From positions 12,444,897 to 12,508,896 of the forward strand of contig OX465119.1 in assembly GCA_949987565.1 (NCBI GenBank): 64,000 nt of DNA. The letters are read 5' to 3'. The position numbers and the translations under genes were made by a program. Positions 31,301-41,185 of this stretch are shown in pieces. The notes below the pieces were generated by a model. That model ran no database searches. It was not told where the DNA came from and saw nothing but the letters and a program-made list of their open reading frames with translations. Source of the DNA: Luidia sarsii. Its lineage: Eukaryota; Echinodermata; Asteroidea; Paxillosida; Luidiidae. Within the stretch, counting starts at the first letter, position 1. Every line of letters begins with the position of its first letter.

Positions 31301-34300
31301 AAGAGTATACCATTAGCTTTCAAATGATATCAAAATATAATATCCTCTAATACTTAAAATTTCCGAAAATAAAAAAGAAAGAAAATTGATTTGTAATAGA
31401 ATTGGGAAGATACTTTAACTTCAGGCGTTGTTTATTCAAAAAGTGTTCTGGTGGGATATTTCTCATGTCGTTGTGCCGGGTCACATTTGGATTACGGCGA
31501 CAGGAGCTCCATACCAGTAGATATTACTATCTGGAATAGACGTCCCCTTGATATCACCTATCAGCCTTCGGAGAAGGGTGCTCAACGATTCAAGGAGGCA
31601 GTACGTCATTAATTTTGTGTTAATAGGCCAGTCTTAGTCCGCGGCTTTCCGTTTTGCCAATCAGCTGTAATAAACCTGGCTACGGCAGATTGCGGTTCAC
31701 ACAAAGTGGACGCAGATACATTTGAACCATCACGTATACATAAACTGTGTTTCCGATGGTGACAAATACTACTTTGAATTAAAAAGGGGAAAGATAAGCG
31801 CACGCAGGAATAGGCCAGGGCTTCCCCGCACCCGTATTTCCACGGCATTACGAATAGGCGACGTTCCCTGGCGGCGGGTCGTGAAATAATTCACTAATCT
31901 GATTTCTAGGGCTCTGTTCCGTCTCGCCTTGAGTTTGAAATAGAATACGCACAAAGATGTATTCTACATCTGGGAGAAACTGTGAATTAAGCGTCTCCGC
32001 ACTATCCAACCTCATGGCCTCAACATTCAGGAAGGGAATGACTAATCCTCACTTCATGAATCCCTCTTTTTCTATCGTCTTCCCTTTCCCTTTCCCCTTT
32101 GATTTCCCACCTCCCTCCTGCCCCTTTGATCCTCCCCACCTTTTTGTTTGTTCTCTCTTTGATCTCCCCTCCCTTCCTGTGTACATCTGCATCACACTCC
32201 CTTCTCTTTTGTCCCTCCTCTGACATGTGTGCCAGGGCTACTCTTCCCCTGACTGTCTGCGTATGTCCTCGTTTTGGGATCAATGAATACAATTTGCATA
32301 AAATGATATCAAGAAAAATAAAAATAATATTAAGAAAAGGCCAATATCTACGAGCTACAAATCCCTACCCTACTTCTTGCCCTTCCCTTTGATCTCACCC
32401 TACCAGCTTTACTCTTTGTCCTTTGTTTCTCATCCGTGTCCTATTCACTCTCTTCCCCCTTCCTTCGTGTACATGTATCTGTTTTGTCCTTGCCACTTTG
32501 CCTTTGAGAAAGGTCCTGCTAGGATCGAAACGTCAGGCCCTCTAACTTTTGAGAAAAGATGTTATAACGAACTGCTGAAGTGCGTAGTGCCTGTCCTTTC
32601 CATTAGGATCTTTCCTCAAAGGAAGAATTTCTTTGAAGTTGAGCAGACTACGTACGCTCCATATTTCAATTAAACTTTTTATGTAGGCGTATAATTATGC
32701 AAGTGACGGTGTAAATGTTGGTTAATCTCTTTCTGAAAATCGAAAACAATAAGGAGGGCCTGGCGTTTCTATCTTTTGCAGGACATTTCCTCAAAGGCAG
32801 AATTATTTTGAATTTGGACAGAACTACGCTCCGTATTTCGATTAAAGTTTTCATGTATATATAAGTGACGGTGTGAAGTTTGGGTAAATCTCTTTCTGAA
32901 ATTCAGAAATTAGGATGGCCTGACGTTAACATCTTTTGCATTACCATTTTCCTCTTTGTCCCTTGTTTGTCATCCGTGTCCTATTCACTCTCTATCCCCG
33001 TCCTTCTTGTATCTGTTTTGTCCTTGTCACTCTGCATTTGGGACCCGGCACAACAACATGAGGAATATCCCACCCAAACACTTTTTGAGTAAACAACGCC
33101 TGAAGTTAAAGTATCTTCACATTACAAATCATTACAAAACATTACAAATCAATTTTCTTTCTTTTTTATTTTCGGAAATTTTAAGTATTCGAGAATTATA
33201 TTTTGATATCATTTTGAAAGCTAATGGTATACTCTGTCACATCATTAGAAAACCTCAAAATCTCAAAAGTGGGGGTTATCCCTCATTATGCTGTGCCGGG
33301 TCACATTTGAGTAAAATTTGAGATTTGCATTTTGGTAGATTTAATCAGTAAAGCAGTTTGCAACAATTTTGCATCGACCTTTTCTCGGAGGCAGATTTCC
33401 TTTTGAGCTCATCAACATCAAAACGGTGCGTGTGATCAGAAAAGGCTGGTCTACACATCAAGGCAGATCAGTGCATATTCGTCGAAAACAAATGGGTTTT
33501 AGTTAACATAATTCTCGGATATATATATATATGTATATATGGGCGCTCTCCTGGAAAATCGTTTTCGGGTCACCTGGCTGAAATCGATTTTATTTTTTAC
33601 TTACACTCAATTCTGAGCTTGTAAGATCGAATGTCAACACCATTCGCTTTTCCGATGTTGCTTCTTTTTTTTTTACTCCTTCAAACAATAATAACATCTG
33701 TGTTTTCTCCCAGAATGTTGGCGAAGCGTCAAATGATATATCCAGAGGTGTAACCAGTCGTGGGCGCACGGAAGAGAGGGCGAGGGAGGGGGGGGGGGAG
33801 TACGGTATGGAAGGGAGAGGAGAGGGAGGTAGAGGCGTCACTGAGCCCGAAATAATTACCCCCCGGGGGGCCAGGCGGGAGCTGGATTCGGACCGGGTCC
33901 TGCTAACAAATTTGCCGCTCCGGTGAGGAAACGAAGACTGTGTTCCGCTTGGGAGGACAGATAGGTAACAGGTGTACACCTGTCAGAGAGACACACTCCT
34001 CAGCCGACACGGGGAAGGTTTCCCGTACGTCACCAGGCAAAATACCAATCAACATGATGCAAACGGAAGAAAAAGAAAACACCTCGTGCACGGATGCTTC
34101 GTCAGAAATTATACCCAAACTGACATTCGAGCTGCACCGTGATGAGATACTACGGTGCCCCTAAAGGGACATTCGTTGAAAACAAACTCTGTGACAAAAA
34201 TATAATTCGTTCGTTATTTCGTGCGCAGGAAATCATTTCGTGCGCACGGAATGATGAACGATTTTTGTGTGTGTGTGAAATGACACACGTACGTACTGAC

Positions 34301-37300
34301 AAAAACAACAAAATCTTAAAGATGTTTTATTGTTCGTTTCAAGTATTCAAACAAAATAGAGCAATCTTTTCTTACAAACGTGTCCTTTCTCACTGGCTTG
34401 CTGCACATCGATGGGTTCATTTCGTGAGCACGAAATGATTCCTAAATGATTTCGTGCGCACGAAATAACCAACGAAATATCATTTTTCTTTAGAGTTTGC
34501 GTTTTCAACGAATGTCCCTTTAGGGGCTCCGTAAGATTCCGTTGCAATATGGACGTCTGGTTTTCCAATTTTAGACTCTGAAAGCGCGGTGTGGTTGAGG
34601 ATGGGAGTCATTTTACTGGCACGCACATGTGGAGTACTTAGACTCGAATAGCAGGGAATGCCCTAACGACCCCACCAGACGGGCTGGATATTTTCATAAA
34701 ATGCCTCGAGAAGAATGGACGCAGGGACTCACAATCCGCGACTAGACACGAGAACCCCCCCCCCCCCTTGCCTTAAGGAAACTTTGCGGTGAATATTGAA
34801 CGGGGCTGTGACGGGAAAGAGCGGCACGGAATGCAAGCATTGCACGCCTCATGGGGGTAGTGCGTTCAACTGGAGGAGGAGGTGGTGATGAGGCAGTGGT
34901 CGCTGTGGTGTTGATGGAGACCGTGGTCTTGAGAGTGATATTGGCGGCTTAAGGGCTGTTATCATCGTCATCGTCGTCGTCACCATCACTGTCATCGCCA
35001 TCATCACAATCACCACCATCACCACCATCGTCACCATCGCCATCATCACAAGCACCACATCACCGCCACCACCACATCACCACCACCACCACATCACCAC
35101 CACTACCACATCACCACCACCACCACATCACCACCATCACCACCATCACCACCACCACCATCACCACCAACACCACATCACCACCATCACCACCACCACC
35201 ATCACCGCCATCACCATCATCACCAGCATCACCACCATCGTCACCATCACCACCATCACCACCACCACCATCACCGCCATCACAATCACCATCATCACCA
35301 CCATCGCCACCATCACCAGCATCACCACCATCGTCACCATCGCGACCATCGCCACCATCGCCACCATCACCACCACCACCATCACCGCCATCACAATCAC
35401 CATCATCACCACCATCGCCACCATCACCATCAGCACAATCACTATCATCACCAGCATCACCACCATCGTCACCATCACCGCCATCACCACCACCACCATC
35501 ACCGCCATCACCATTACCATCATCACCACCATCACCACCATCACAATCACCATCATCACCACCATCACCACCATCGCCATCATCACAATCACCATCATCA
35601 CCATCATCACCACCATCATCCCCATCACCACTATCTCCACCCTATCACCACCTCCCTGGCTGTAGGACCTGCTGGATCTATAATTATCAAAGAGAATCGA
35701 GGGAATCCCTCAACATTCACAAAAAGAGAGAGAACACAAGAGCCACACTTTCACCAACTGCGCATACTTTGCAAGTCTTCATCCATACACGCTCTCAATA
35801 AGATCCAAGAGGTTCTGGCTGTAGGACCTCCCAGATCTTTTATTTACCCAAAGAGGATCAAGAGAATGCCCCCATTCCTCCCTTCTCAGCCCCAAGGGGA
35901 TGAGCCACACTGTAGGACCTCTTAGATCTTCCCCCTAAAGAGTATCAAGAGAATGCCCCCTCTACCCTTCTCATATCCCCAAGAGAGGAGAGGTGGCGAG
36001 CCGCTCGCACACTCACCCGGGCGGCCTTGGACGAGTTGGGCTTCTCCATCAGGTCCCAGAGCTTCTTACGCTTCTTGGACCAGCAGCCGGTGCCGAAGCT
36101 CTCCTGGTAGCTCTCGCGGAGGCTGTCGGCGATCCGTTTCTCCTCCTCCAGGAGTTGCTCCTTCTTCTGGTGGTACTTGTGCTGGCAGCAGGTCTCCAGG
36201 TACAGCTCGTCGATGCCCCAGTACTGCAGGTCGTTGGCGAAGGACATGGGGCACATGCCCTCGATCAGGTGCAGCTTGCCGGTCCGGTAGAAGTTGAGGA
36301 TGGAGCTGAAGGAGGCCGGGTGCCGGTCGAAGAAGTACTCGTTGTCCGCCAGGATGTAGTCGTCGCAGATGGCCATGATGGTCTCGTGGGTGGTGCAGTC
36401 GCGCAGCCGGCCCAGCCTGGACCGGGGCAGTCTGTTCAGCGTCCGCCACATCACCTTTTTTTATGAGGGGAGAGAGGAAGTTGGGGTGAGAGGTTTATCG
36501 AAGATGAGGACGAGTTTGTAAAGAGCCAGTAACTTATTTCATCATCTCTTGAGAGACTCATTTCATCATCTCCCAGCCTGTCCTGTTCTGTTCTGTCCCG
36601 TCCCGTCCATCCCATCCCATCCCATCCTACCCAATTCCATCCTATCCCATTCCATCCCATCCTACCCAATTCCATCCTACCCCATCCCATCCCATCCCAT
36701 CCAATCCCATCCCATCCCATCCCATCCCATTCCATTCTATCCCATCCCATCCATCCCATTCAATCCCATCCCATCCCATCCAATCCCATTCTACCCCATC
36801 CCATCCTACCCCATCCCATCCCATTCTACCCCATCCCATCCCTTCCCATCCCATCTCATCCCAGTCCACCCCTTACCATCCCATCCAAACCCATCCTTCC
36901 CATCTTATCCCACCCCTTCCCATCCCATCCCATCCCATCCTATAATTTCCTTCCCTCACCACTCAAAAGCCCACTGGGCTCCGAGTTTGACCCTGCAACC
37001 TAGTTTCATTCCGTCTCCCTTTGTTCTTCGAGTGTCTGAAAGTTTGCATTAGTAGCCAAAGTTCCTCAAGTGACCGCGAGTGAGTGGAATTTTCTCTTAA
37101 TATTTTTCTTTCGGCCCAGCATGTTTAATTCGGGCCCTCTGTTGATAACAATGAAACAGGCTAATTACGCCGCGAGGGCTCAGCCTCCATCTTATTAAAA
37201 GCTTTAGCTAATTAATGAATAGCAATCAAGAGCTAATTATCCGGTAATGCTCCAGACCGCTATGACGTCAGCTCATTCTAACCCCCTCCTCATAAATTAT

Positions 37301-39557
37301 AATCCGATTAACTGAGCTTTACTGTTCCCACCGATTATCCCCATCATCGTTCTGCCAACACACATCCCATAGACTACACCTCGTCGATACATGATTCCGT
37401 GCACACTCTAATCTTTAGGGCTTAACCCTTTAGGGCTTAACCCTTTGCACGCTGCGATGAGGCACAGAGTAGCGATGGAAATGTACAAAGAAGAATGTGG
37501 ACAATATGATAGTCTTCTGAGCTTATTTCCACTCCTGTTCTGCACCAAATGAGATGCAAAAGTAACCACTATAGGCCTAAGTCACTGGATGCATGTAAAC
37601 ATTGGTCGCGCATTCAGCCTATCAATGTCCACCTCATTGTGGTGCCGGATTACCTGCAGCTACTACCACAAAGCAACTACATGTCAAATGTTCAGATTGG
37701 TTTTAGTCCTCATGAATTCAACAGGAATGTACGGCGGGTGACTCCAGTCGCTGACAGCAATCCAGGAATGTACCACTGGGTGACTTGAGTCACCAATACC
37801 ATATAAAAGGTTATAGGCTCTATACAACATTTGTAAAGGTCAAACGATTGCAACAGTTTGTGTGTTAAGCCATCAAACATTCCAAAAAAAAAATCCTGCG
37901 AAGGTTTTAGCTCAAATGGTAATCTGAGAAAATAGAAAAGGGATATACAAAAATGTTGCAAACTGCTTACTGACTAAAATTACCAAAATGCAAATCTTAA
38001 AATTTAGTGGGCCTGACGTTTCGAACCTAGCAGGACCTTTCTCTGCCTTTGAGCAAGGTCCTGCTAGGATCGAAACGTCAGGCCCACTAAATTTTAAAAT
38101 AGAAAATGGGGGGGGGGAATGTCACGGTTTTCGCACCGTTCTGTAGTGTCAGAAATAGTTTATTACTCGCAAGTAATAATCTATTTGTCGATGTTTCGGT
38201 GAGGAAATCTCGAGGAGTACAGCATCCCAGACCGTAAGATTTCTGCATGAGGGTTATATCATGACCATCTACAACTGTTTAAATTAGAAGTAAATCTGTG
38301 GACATGGATGTCTTCCGATCTTTTCCCAATGTTGTATTGGGCCTTGTAAGATGCCCCGAATACAATATCAGATGATTTCCTTTTGCTTTTCAACATTACC
38401 CAGCTGCGTTATGATATGAGCAACGCTCTCAATTCGATGCTCTTTTGAGGTGTGCAAGAGACAGAAAAAAACACCAGGTCTTTCAGAAAACTAATTCTCT
38501 TAAGTGACCCCCACCCCTGCAGAAAAAAAAACCCCGGAGAATGGAACAAAATGCGTGGTGACCCTGAGCTGTTGAAATGACCAGCTGCTGATGTGAGCGC
38601 ATCGATTCGGAGCGTGGTCAAGTTCCATCCGAGAGATGAATTGTGTCAATACCGCTCTATTTCATCCGCTAAGGGTGGACAACAAAAACACAGCGCAGCA
38701 TCGCCACAGAGGCACAAAGGCATGGCCTTTCTGTCGGAGGATAACTACGGACGGTGATGGTTAGCAATCCGACTTGTCACTTAGGGGCCTTCCACACTAG
38801 ACGATAAGTCCAGTGCGGACAGTGCATAAAAGGCACCCAACTACCAAAGGGACAACCTTGATGTTGATAAACCCTAAAACTTACGAAGATCCCTTGCCAA
38901 TTCCTGATATTCCAGGACTTTCTCCTTCTCTTTCGTCCAAACCTTTCTTCACCCGGTACAGCAACCGCCGTCTATCATACTACTATCTACACTATGTGTC
39001 GATCAGTTAACCCCAATCCCTAAGGCCCTAGGCAGTTCCCAGTGTACCAATGTATAGTTTGCTACACCCCTTATTATGGTACTAAAGCGGAACTAAAACT
39101 CAATCGATCCTGCCGTTGGAATTTGTGGGTTCGGGGTATATAGGCCCTTTTCCAAAACCCGGCTTAGGCTCAGGCTTCGGCTTTGCCTCCATTTCTCTCA
39201 TCCATTTTTAAGTCCAGGGCACGAAAACGGGAGGCCTTTGGCTTCGGTTTTTAATGTTCTACTGCGTTTTGAAAAACAAAAACAAATCCTAAGCATCAAC
39301 TTGAGCAAAAGAACTCCAGCGTATGTCTTTGGCTTTTGGATGACAGAGACGAAGCCGGAGCCCGAAGCCCAAGCCGGGTTTTGGAGAAGACAAAAAAGGG
39401 AAGGGGGGGCCACGGTTAGGGTGGCCATAGTCACCTCGTGCCGGACTCCGCCCACGTTGACTACGACCCGCTTGGACTTGGCGCGCTGGCTGATGATGGC
39501 CATCGGGTCAGGCAGGCTGGACGTCCGGGAACTGGACCGCTCGCGGGTGACGGACAT
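23414..39557 (-). CDS. Shab/KCNB: Shab-type voltage-gated potassium channel Kv2 (complete, three coding exons)
   Basis: Coding exons on the minus strand are 39557-39435, 36454-36017 and 26419-23414, all joined in phase 0 with GT/AG introns (2980 and 9597 bp), giving 1188 residues. The N-terminus [13 protein letters not shown] resembles Kv2.1. The T1 tetramerisation domain runs from [11 protein letters not shown] to [13 protein letters not shown], including the zinc-site CC. Six membrane segments follow: S1 about 188-207, S2 228-245, S3 260-277, S4 288-310 with regularly spaced Arg/Lys, S5 328-350, the pore with TVGYGD (374-379), and S6 with [13 protein letters not shown]. Kv2-specific blocks are [19 protein letters not shown] and [13 protein letters not shown]. 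It makes a delayed-rectifier K+ channel subunit in the plasma membrane of excitable cells (family knowledge). The C-terminal tail of more than 700 residues is low-complexity, with Ala, Gly and Ser/Pro runs, longer than in vertebrate Kv2. Confidence 0.96.
26620..26915 (+). repeat. GA-rich microsatellite
   Basis: (GA)n with GGGA and GGAG interruptions, in Shab intron 2 about 200 bp from the exon 3 acceptor. On the transcribed strand it is pyrimidine-rich. Confidence 0.95.
27172..27409 (-). mobile_element. GTGACC-family MITE, short form, copy 6 (left end lost)
   Basis: The right end GGTCAC is followed by ATAT. The left TIR is missing and the copy starts at about GACATGAGGAATATCC. Confidence 0.88.
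27715..28310 (+). repeat. CT-rich microsatellite with a (TA)n core
   Basis: (CT)n interspersed with CACT and CCCT; a (TA)14-15 tract lies at about 28142-28170. Confidence 0.95.
28479..28506 (-). mobile_element. Short Penelope-like signature fragment
   Basis: AGAAGGACCTTTCTCAAAGG matches the start of the family signature only. Confidence 0.4.
29314..29583 (+). repeat. 6-bp minisatellite (GGACTC) with higher-order spacer
   Basis: About 40 GGACTC units in three blocks. The blocks are separated by ACCTGGGACATC at about 29401 and 29505, implying a higher-order period of about 104 bp. It is followed directly by a family B MITE half. It encodes Ser-Asp, Arg-Thr or Gly-Leu repeats in different frames, none credible as protein. 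Confidence 0.95.
29584..29690. mobile_element. Right half of a family B-like MITE
   Basis: CAGCTTTTGGATGGCAGAGA then GAAGCCCAAGCCGGGTTTTG parallels 39320-39388. The left half is replaced by the GGACTC array. Confidence 0.6.
29747..30090. mobile_element. MITE with TTTTCCCAGCA ends
   Basis: Left arm CCCAGCACGGGAAAGGCCGT..AACGCTTGCTATTGGTTG and right arm CAACCAATGGCAAGCGTT..AACGGCCTTT..TGCTGGG are inverted over about 50 bp. Subterminal AATTATTCATGAT/ATCATGAATAATT also pair. Confidence 0.72.
30115..30320. mobile_element. Family B MITE, right end degraded
   Basis: ACGAAATAAAGGCGTAGGCT, TTACTCGTTGTAATATCACAG and GGGAATACCCTGTACCTATC match the family interior. CAAA repeats replace the right subterminal part. 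Confidence 0.6.
30792..31147 (+). repeat. Family C inverted-repeat element
   Basis: Ends TTAAAGGCACTATACAACAT and GTTGTATTGGGCCTTTAA. Internal marks are CGTCACGGTTTACG, TTATTACTCGCGAGT and ACAGCATCCCAGACCGTAAG. Other copies lie at 37805-38352, 50430-50700 and 62035-62380. Confidence 0.75.
31234..31484 (+). mobile_element. GTGACC-family MITE, short form, copy 7
   Basis: Complete, 251 bp, with target duplication ATTT on both sides (31230-31233, 31485-31488). It is the counterpart of copy 13 in the inverted duplication. Confidence 0.95.
31965..32290 (+). pseudogene. Degraded Penelope-like coding end and tail
   Basis: AAGCGTCTCCGCACTATCCA then CCTCATGGCCTCAACATTCA parallels the coding end at 4382-4430. 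It is followed by the same pyrimidine-rich region but with many substitutions; the frame is broken. Confidence 0.55.
32370..32560 (+). mobile_element. Penelope-like tail fragment
   Basis: Pyrimidine-rich tail and complete signature at 32501-32540 (CCTTTGAGAAAGG..GAAACGTC). Confidence 0.72.
32940..33395 (+). mobile_element. Penelope-like tail fragment, split by a MITE
   Basis: Tail sequence to CTCTGC at 33035, then the MITE, then TTTGAG..GAGATTTGCATTTTGGTA and the tail. The signature core between them is deleted. Confidence 0.65.
33040..33304 (-). mobile_element. GTGACC-family MITE, short form, copy 8
   Basis: Left end GGGACCCGGCACA (one mutation), right end GGTCAC, target duplication ATTT on both sides. 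The host site CTGC-ATTT-GAG corresponds to CTGCCTTTGAG of the Penelope-like tail. Confidence 0.93.
33525..34150. other. Shab intron 2, unassigned
   Basis: A (TA)n run at about 33521-33540 and a G-run near 33790. No repeat family recognised. Confidence 0.3.
34151..34533. mobile_element. MITE with CCCCTAAAGGGACATTCG ends
   Basis: Left TACGGTGCCCCTAAAGGGAC..ATTCGTTGAAAAC and right GTTTTCAACGAATGTCCCTT..CCGTA are inverted over about 40 bp. The subterminal zones carry palindromes of the form ATTTCGTGCGCACGAAAT (near 34218, 34235, 34418 and 34450). Confidence 0.78.
34965..35645 (+). repeat. (CAC/CAT)n trinucleotide array
   Basis: About 680 bp of CACCAC, CATCAC and CGCCAT triplets in Shab intron 2, about 370 bp from exon 2. 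The reverse strand is GTG/ATG-rich and yields a spurious poly-Met/Val frame. Confidence 0.96.
35646..36016. repeat. Short interspersed direct repeats next to Shab exon 2
   Basis: TGTAGGACCT recurs at about 35660, 35820 and 35913, each followed by (G/C)(A/T)GATCT-like sequence and AGA(A/G)GATCAAGAGAAT-like sequence. This suggests a degenerate tandem of about 100-150 bp ending near the donor of exon 2. Confidence 0.45.
36017..36454 (-). CDS. Shab/KCNB: Shab coding exon 2 (T1 domain)
   Basis: It opens [17 protein letters not shown] after an AG acceptor (ATAAAAAAAG) and ends [10 protein letters not shown] before GTGAGT at 36016. It is 146 residues and covers most of the T1 domain and the T1-S1 linker. 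The boundary after NSS-(K/V)AA matches the position I recall for the intron in vertebrate KCNB genes. Confidence 0.96.
36603..36945 (+). repeat. Pentanucleotide (CCCAT)n microsatellite
   Basis: CCCAT/TACCC units over about 340 bp in Shab intron 1. Variants are CTACC and TTCCAT. Confidence 0.95.
37115..37340. promoter_or_regulatory. Candidate intronic regulatory element (homeodomain-type sites)
   Basis: A repeat-free AT-rich block in Shab intron 1 holds three TAATTA cores (37162, 37209, 37234) and a TGACGTCA (37263). TAATTA is the classic homeodomain core. Clustering in unique sequence inside a neuronal channel gene suggests an enhancer, but this is inference from motifs only. Confidence 0.3.
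37805..38352 (+). repeat. Family C element split by a Penelope-like pair
   Basis: Begins near GGCTCTATACAACATTTG and ends near AATGTTGTATTGGGCCTT. It is interrupted at about 37953-38096 by the head-to-head pair. The remainder carries TTATTACTCGCAAGTAATAA and CAGCATCCCAGACCGTAAG. Confidence 0.72.
37953..38096. mobile_element. Head-to-head pair of Penelope-like tails
   Basis: The minus copy includes the whole tail (GTTGCAAACTGCTTACTGAC..). It meets the plus signature at about 38043, with CTTTCTCTGCCTTTGAGCAA at the junction. The arms are about 48 bp. Confidence 0.8.
39149..39388. mobile_element. Family B-like MITE next to the Shab exon 1 donor
   Basis: Ends CTTTTCCAAAACCCGGCTTA and AAGCCGGGTTTTGGAGAAG, with GGCTCAGGCTTCGGCTT at the left and GACGAAGCCGGAGC at the right. 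It lies 46 bp inside the intron from the exon 1 donor. Confidence 0.78.
39435..39557 (-). CDS. Shab/KCNB: Shab coding exon 1 (N-terminus)
   Basis: ATG at 39557-39555 opens [18 protein letters not shown] and the exon ends [13 protein letters not shown] before GTGACT at 39434. This Met was chosen because SRTSSLP-PMAI aligns with the start of vertebrate Kv2. The frame stays open upstream to about 39746 without another ATG, so that part is probably 5' UTR. Confidence 0.88.
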
Positions 39558-40044
39558 GGCGAAGTCTGGCTCCCGACCCGTCAGGTCATGGGCGGGCAGG
39601 AAGGGCACATTGCCGGAGAGCTGGTGGATTTGCTGCAACAGGGTGGCGGTCTGGAGGCGGGCGGTGTACCGCGGGCGACGGTGCACCTCTAGACGGTGGG
39701 CCTGGCGGCTTCGGTCGGCCTTGTAGTGTTGTCTTCTTTCTTTCAAGAAGCGGGCATCCTATACAGGAATACCCTATGTGTAGTTCAGTCTAACTCCCCA
39801 AAACAGCGCAAGAAAGTTGTACTTGTAGTTACCCCGAACCTCTACCGAAAAAATGCTCAGTAATCATCCGCTCAAATGAAGGTCCGTCGATCGGGCCTTG
39901 ACGACTAACATCACCTAACACTGACACGAACTTAAAAGCCAATGTTGATTTTTCACGGCTTGACTCCTTAACCGTGACGACTCCGGAACATACGAGGCGA
40001 TGTCCCGTCCTCTCCGCCTGCACTTCCGACCGTCTCCGCACGAT
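39558..40044 (-). other. Shab 5' UTR/upstream region
   Basis: No TATA box or clear initiator visible. Further non-coding exons could exist upstream. No protein motif recognised. Confidence 0.35.
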
Positions 40045-40215
40045 GAACGGACGACGGGGCGAGACAGAGATACAGAAACAGAGACAGAGAGATAGGGAGG
40101 TGGAGAGACAGAGAGGCGGAGAGAGAGAGAGAGGTAGAGAGACAAACAGAGATGAAGAGAGACAGACAGAGAGCGATAAAGAGATAAAGAGATACAGAGA
40201 GAGACAGAGTAAAAC

Positions 40216-40248
<33 letters not shown>

Positions 40249-40318
40249 GACGGGAGAGGGAGAGACAGAGAAACAGGGACAGGGAGAGACAGAGAGCTAG
40301 AGAGAGACAGAGACGGAT
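40045..40318 (+). repeat. GA/ACAG-rich microsatellite
   Basis: Mixed (GA)n, (ACAG)n and GGAGAGACAGA repeats upstream of Shab. Confidence 0.93.
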
Positions 40319-40549
40319 CGAGTGCACATCACGCGAGGAGGCAGTTGCGACGTAGGTGTGAATAATGATACGGTGATGGGAACCGCACAGTGTGTGTGTG
40401 AGTGTGTGTGTGTTTCAACCGGCAGGCCGCGAGCCGAGTATTATAATGACGGGGAGCGCCCGAAGCACGTCAGAGGAAGGAGACTGGATGTGAGCGAGAG
40501 TGGTTGTTGCGAGGCGGAGAGAGGCGCTTCGACGAGATAGAGTGAGGCT

Positions 40550-41185
40550 GGGAGAAATAAAGGGAGGAGGGAGAGAGACACAGAGAGAGAGACAGAGAGA
40601 GGGGATGAAGAGGGAGAGAGATGAGATGGACACAGAGAGAGGGGGAGGTGGAGAGAGAGGGGGAGATAGGGAGAGGGAGAAGGTGAAGGAGAGAGATGTG
40701 AGAGGGAGAGAGATATGAGATGGACAGAGAGGGAGGGAGAGAGGGGAGATGGAGAGGGAGAAGGAGAGAGAGGTGGAGAGAGATAAGATGGACAGAGAGG
40801 GAGGGAGAGAGGGGAGATGGAGAGGGAGAAGGAAAGAGAGGGAGAGAGAGAGAGATGAGATGGACAGAGAGGGAGGGAGAGAGGGGAGATGGAGAGGGAG
40901 AAGGAGAGAGAGGGAGAGAGAGAGAGATGAGATGGACAGAGAGGGAGAGAGGGAGAGAGGGGCGATGGAGAGGGAGAAGGAGAGAGAGGGAGAGAGAGAG
41001 ATGAGATGGACAGAGAGGGAGGGAGGGAGAGAGGGGAGATGGAGAGGGAGAAGGATAGAGAGGGAGAGAGAGATGAGATGGACAGAGATGGAGGGAGGGA
41101 GGGGAGGGAGAGAGTGGCGATGGAGAGGGAGAAGGAGAGGGAGGGAGAGAGAGAGAGACAGATAAAGAGAGAGAGAGAGGGGGGA
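40550..41185 (+). repeat. GA-rich minisatellite with a 65-85 bp period
   Basis: The block GAGATGAGATGGACAGAGAG then GGGAGATGGAGAGGGAGAAG recurs about six times between 40690 and 41130. The flanks are plain (GA)n. Confidence 0.93.

Larger units (their letters stand above)
30789..31789 (+). repeat. Left arm of a ~1-kb inverted segmental duplication
   Basis: Matches 61376-62383 in reverse throughout. The matching span covers a family C element, a GTGACC-family MITE at the same position and about 300 bp of flank (GGCGACAGGAGCTCCATACC, ATAGACGTCCCCTTGATATC). The arm lies in Shab intron 2. Confidence 0.88.

Noticed and set aside
35161..35640. Met/Val-rich frame that looks like a hydrophobic protein
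   Set aside because: Translation of the reverse strand of a (CAC/CAT)n array.
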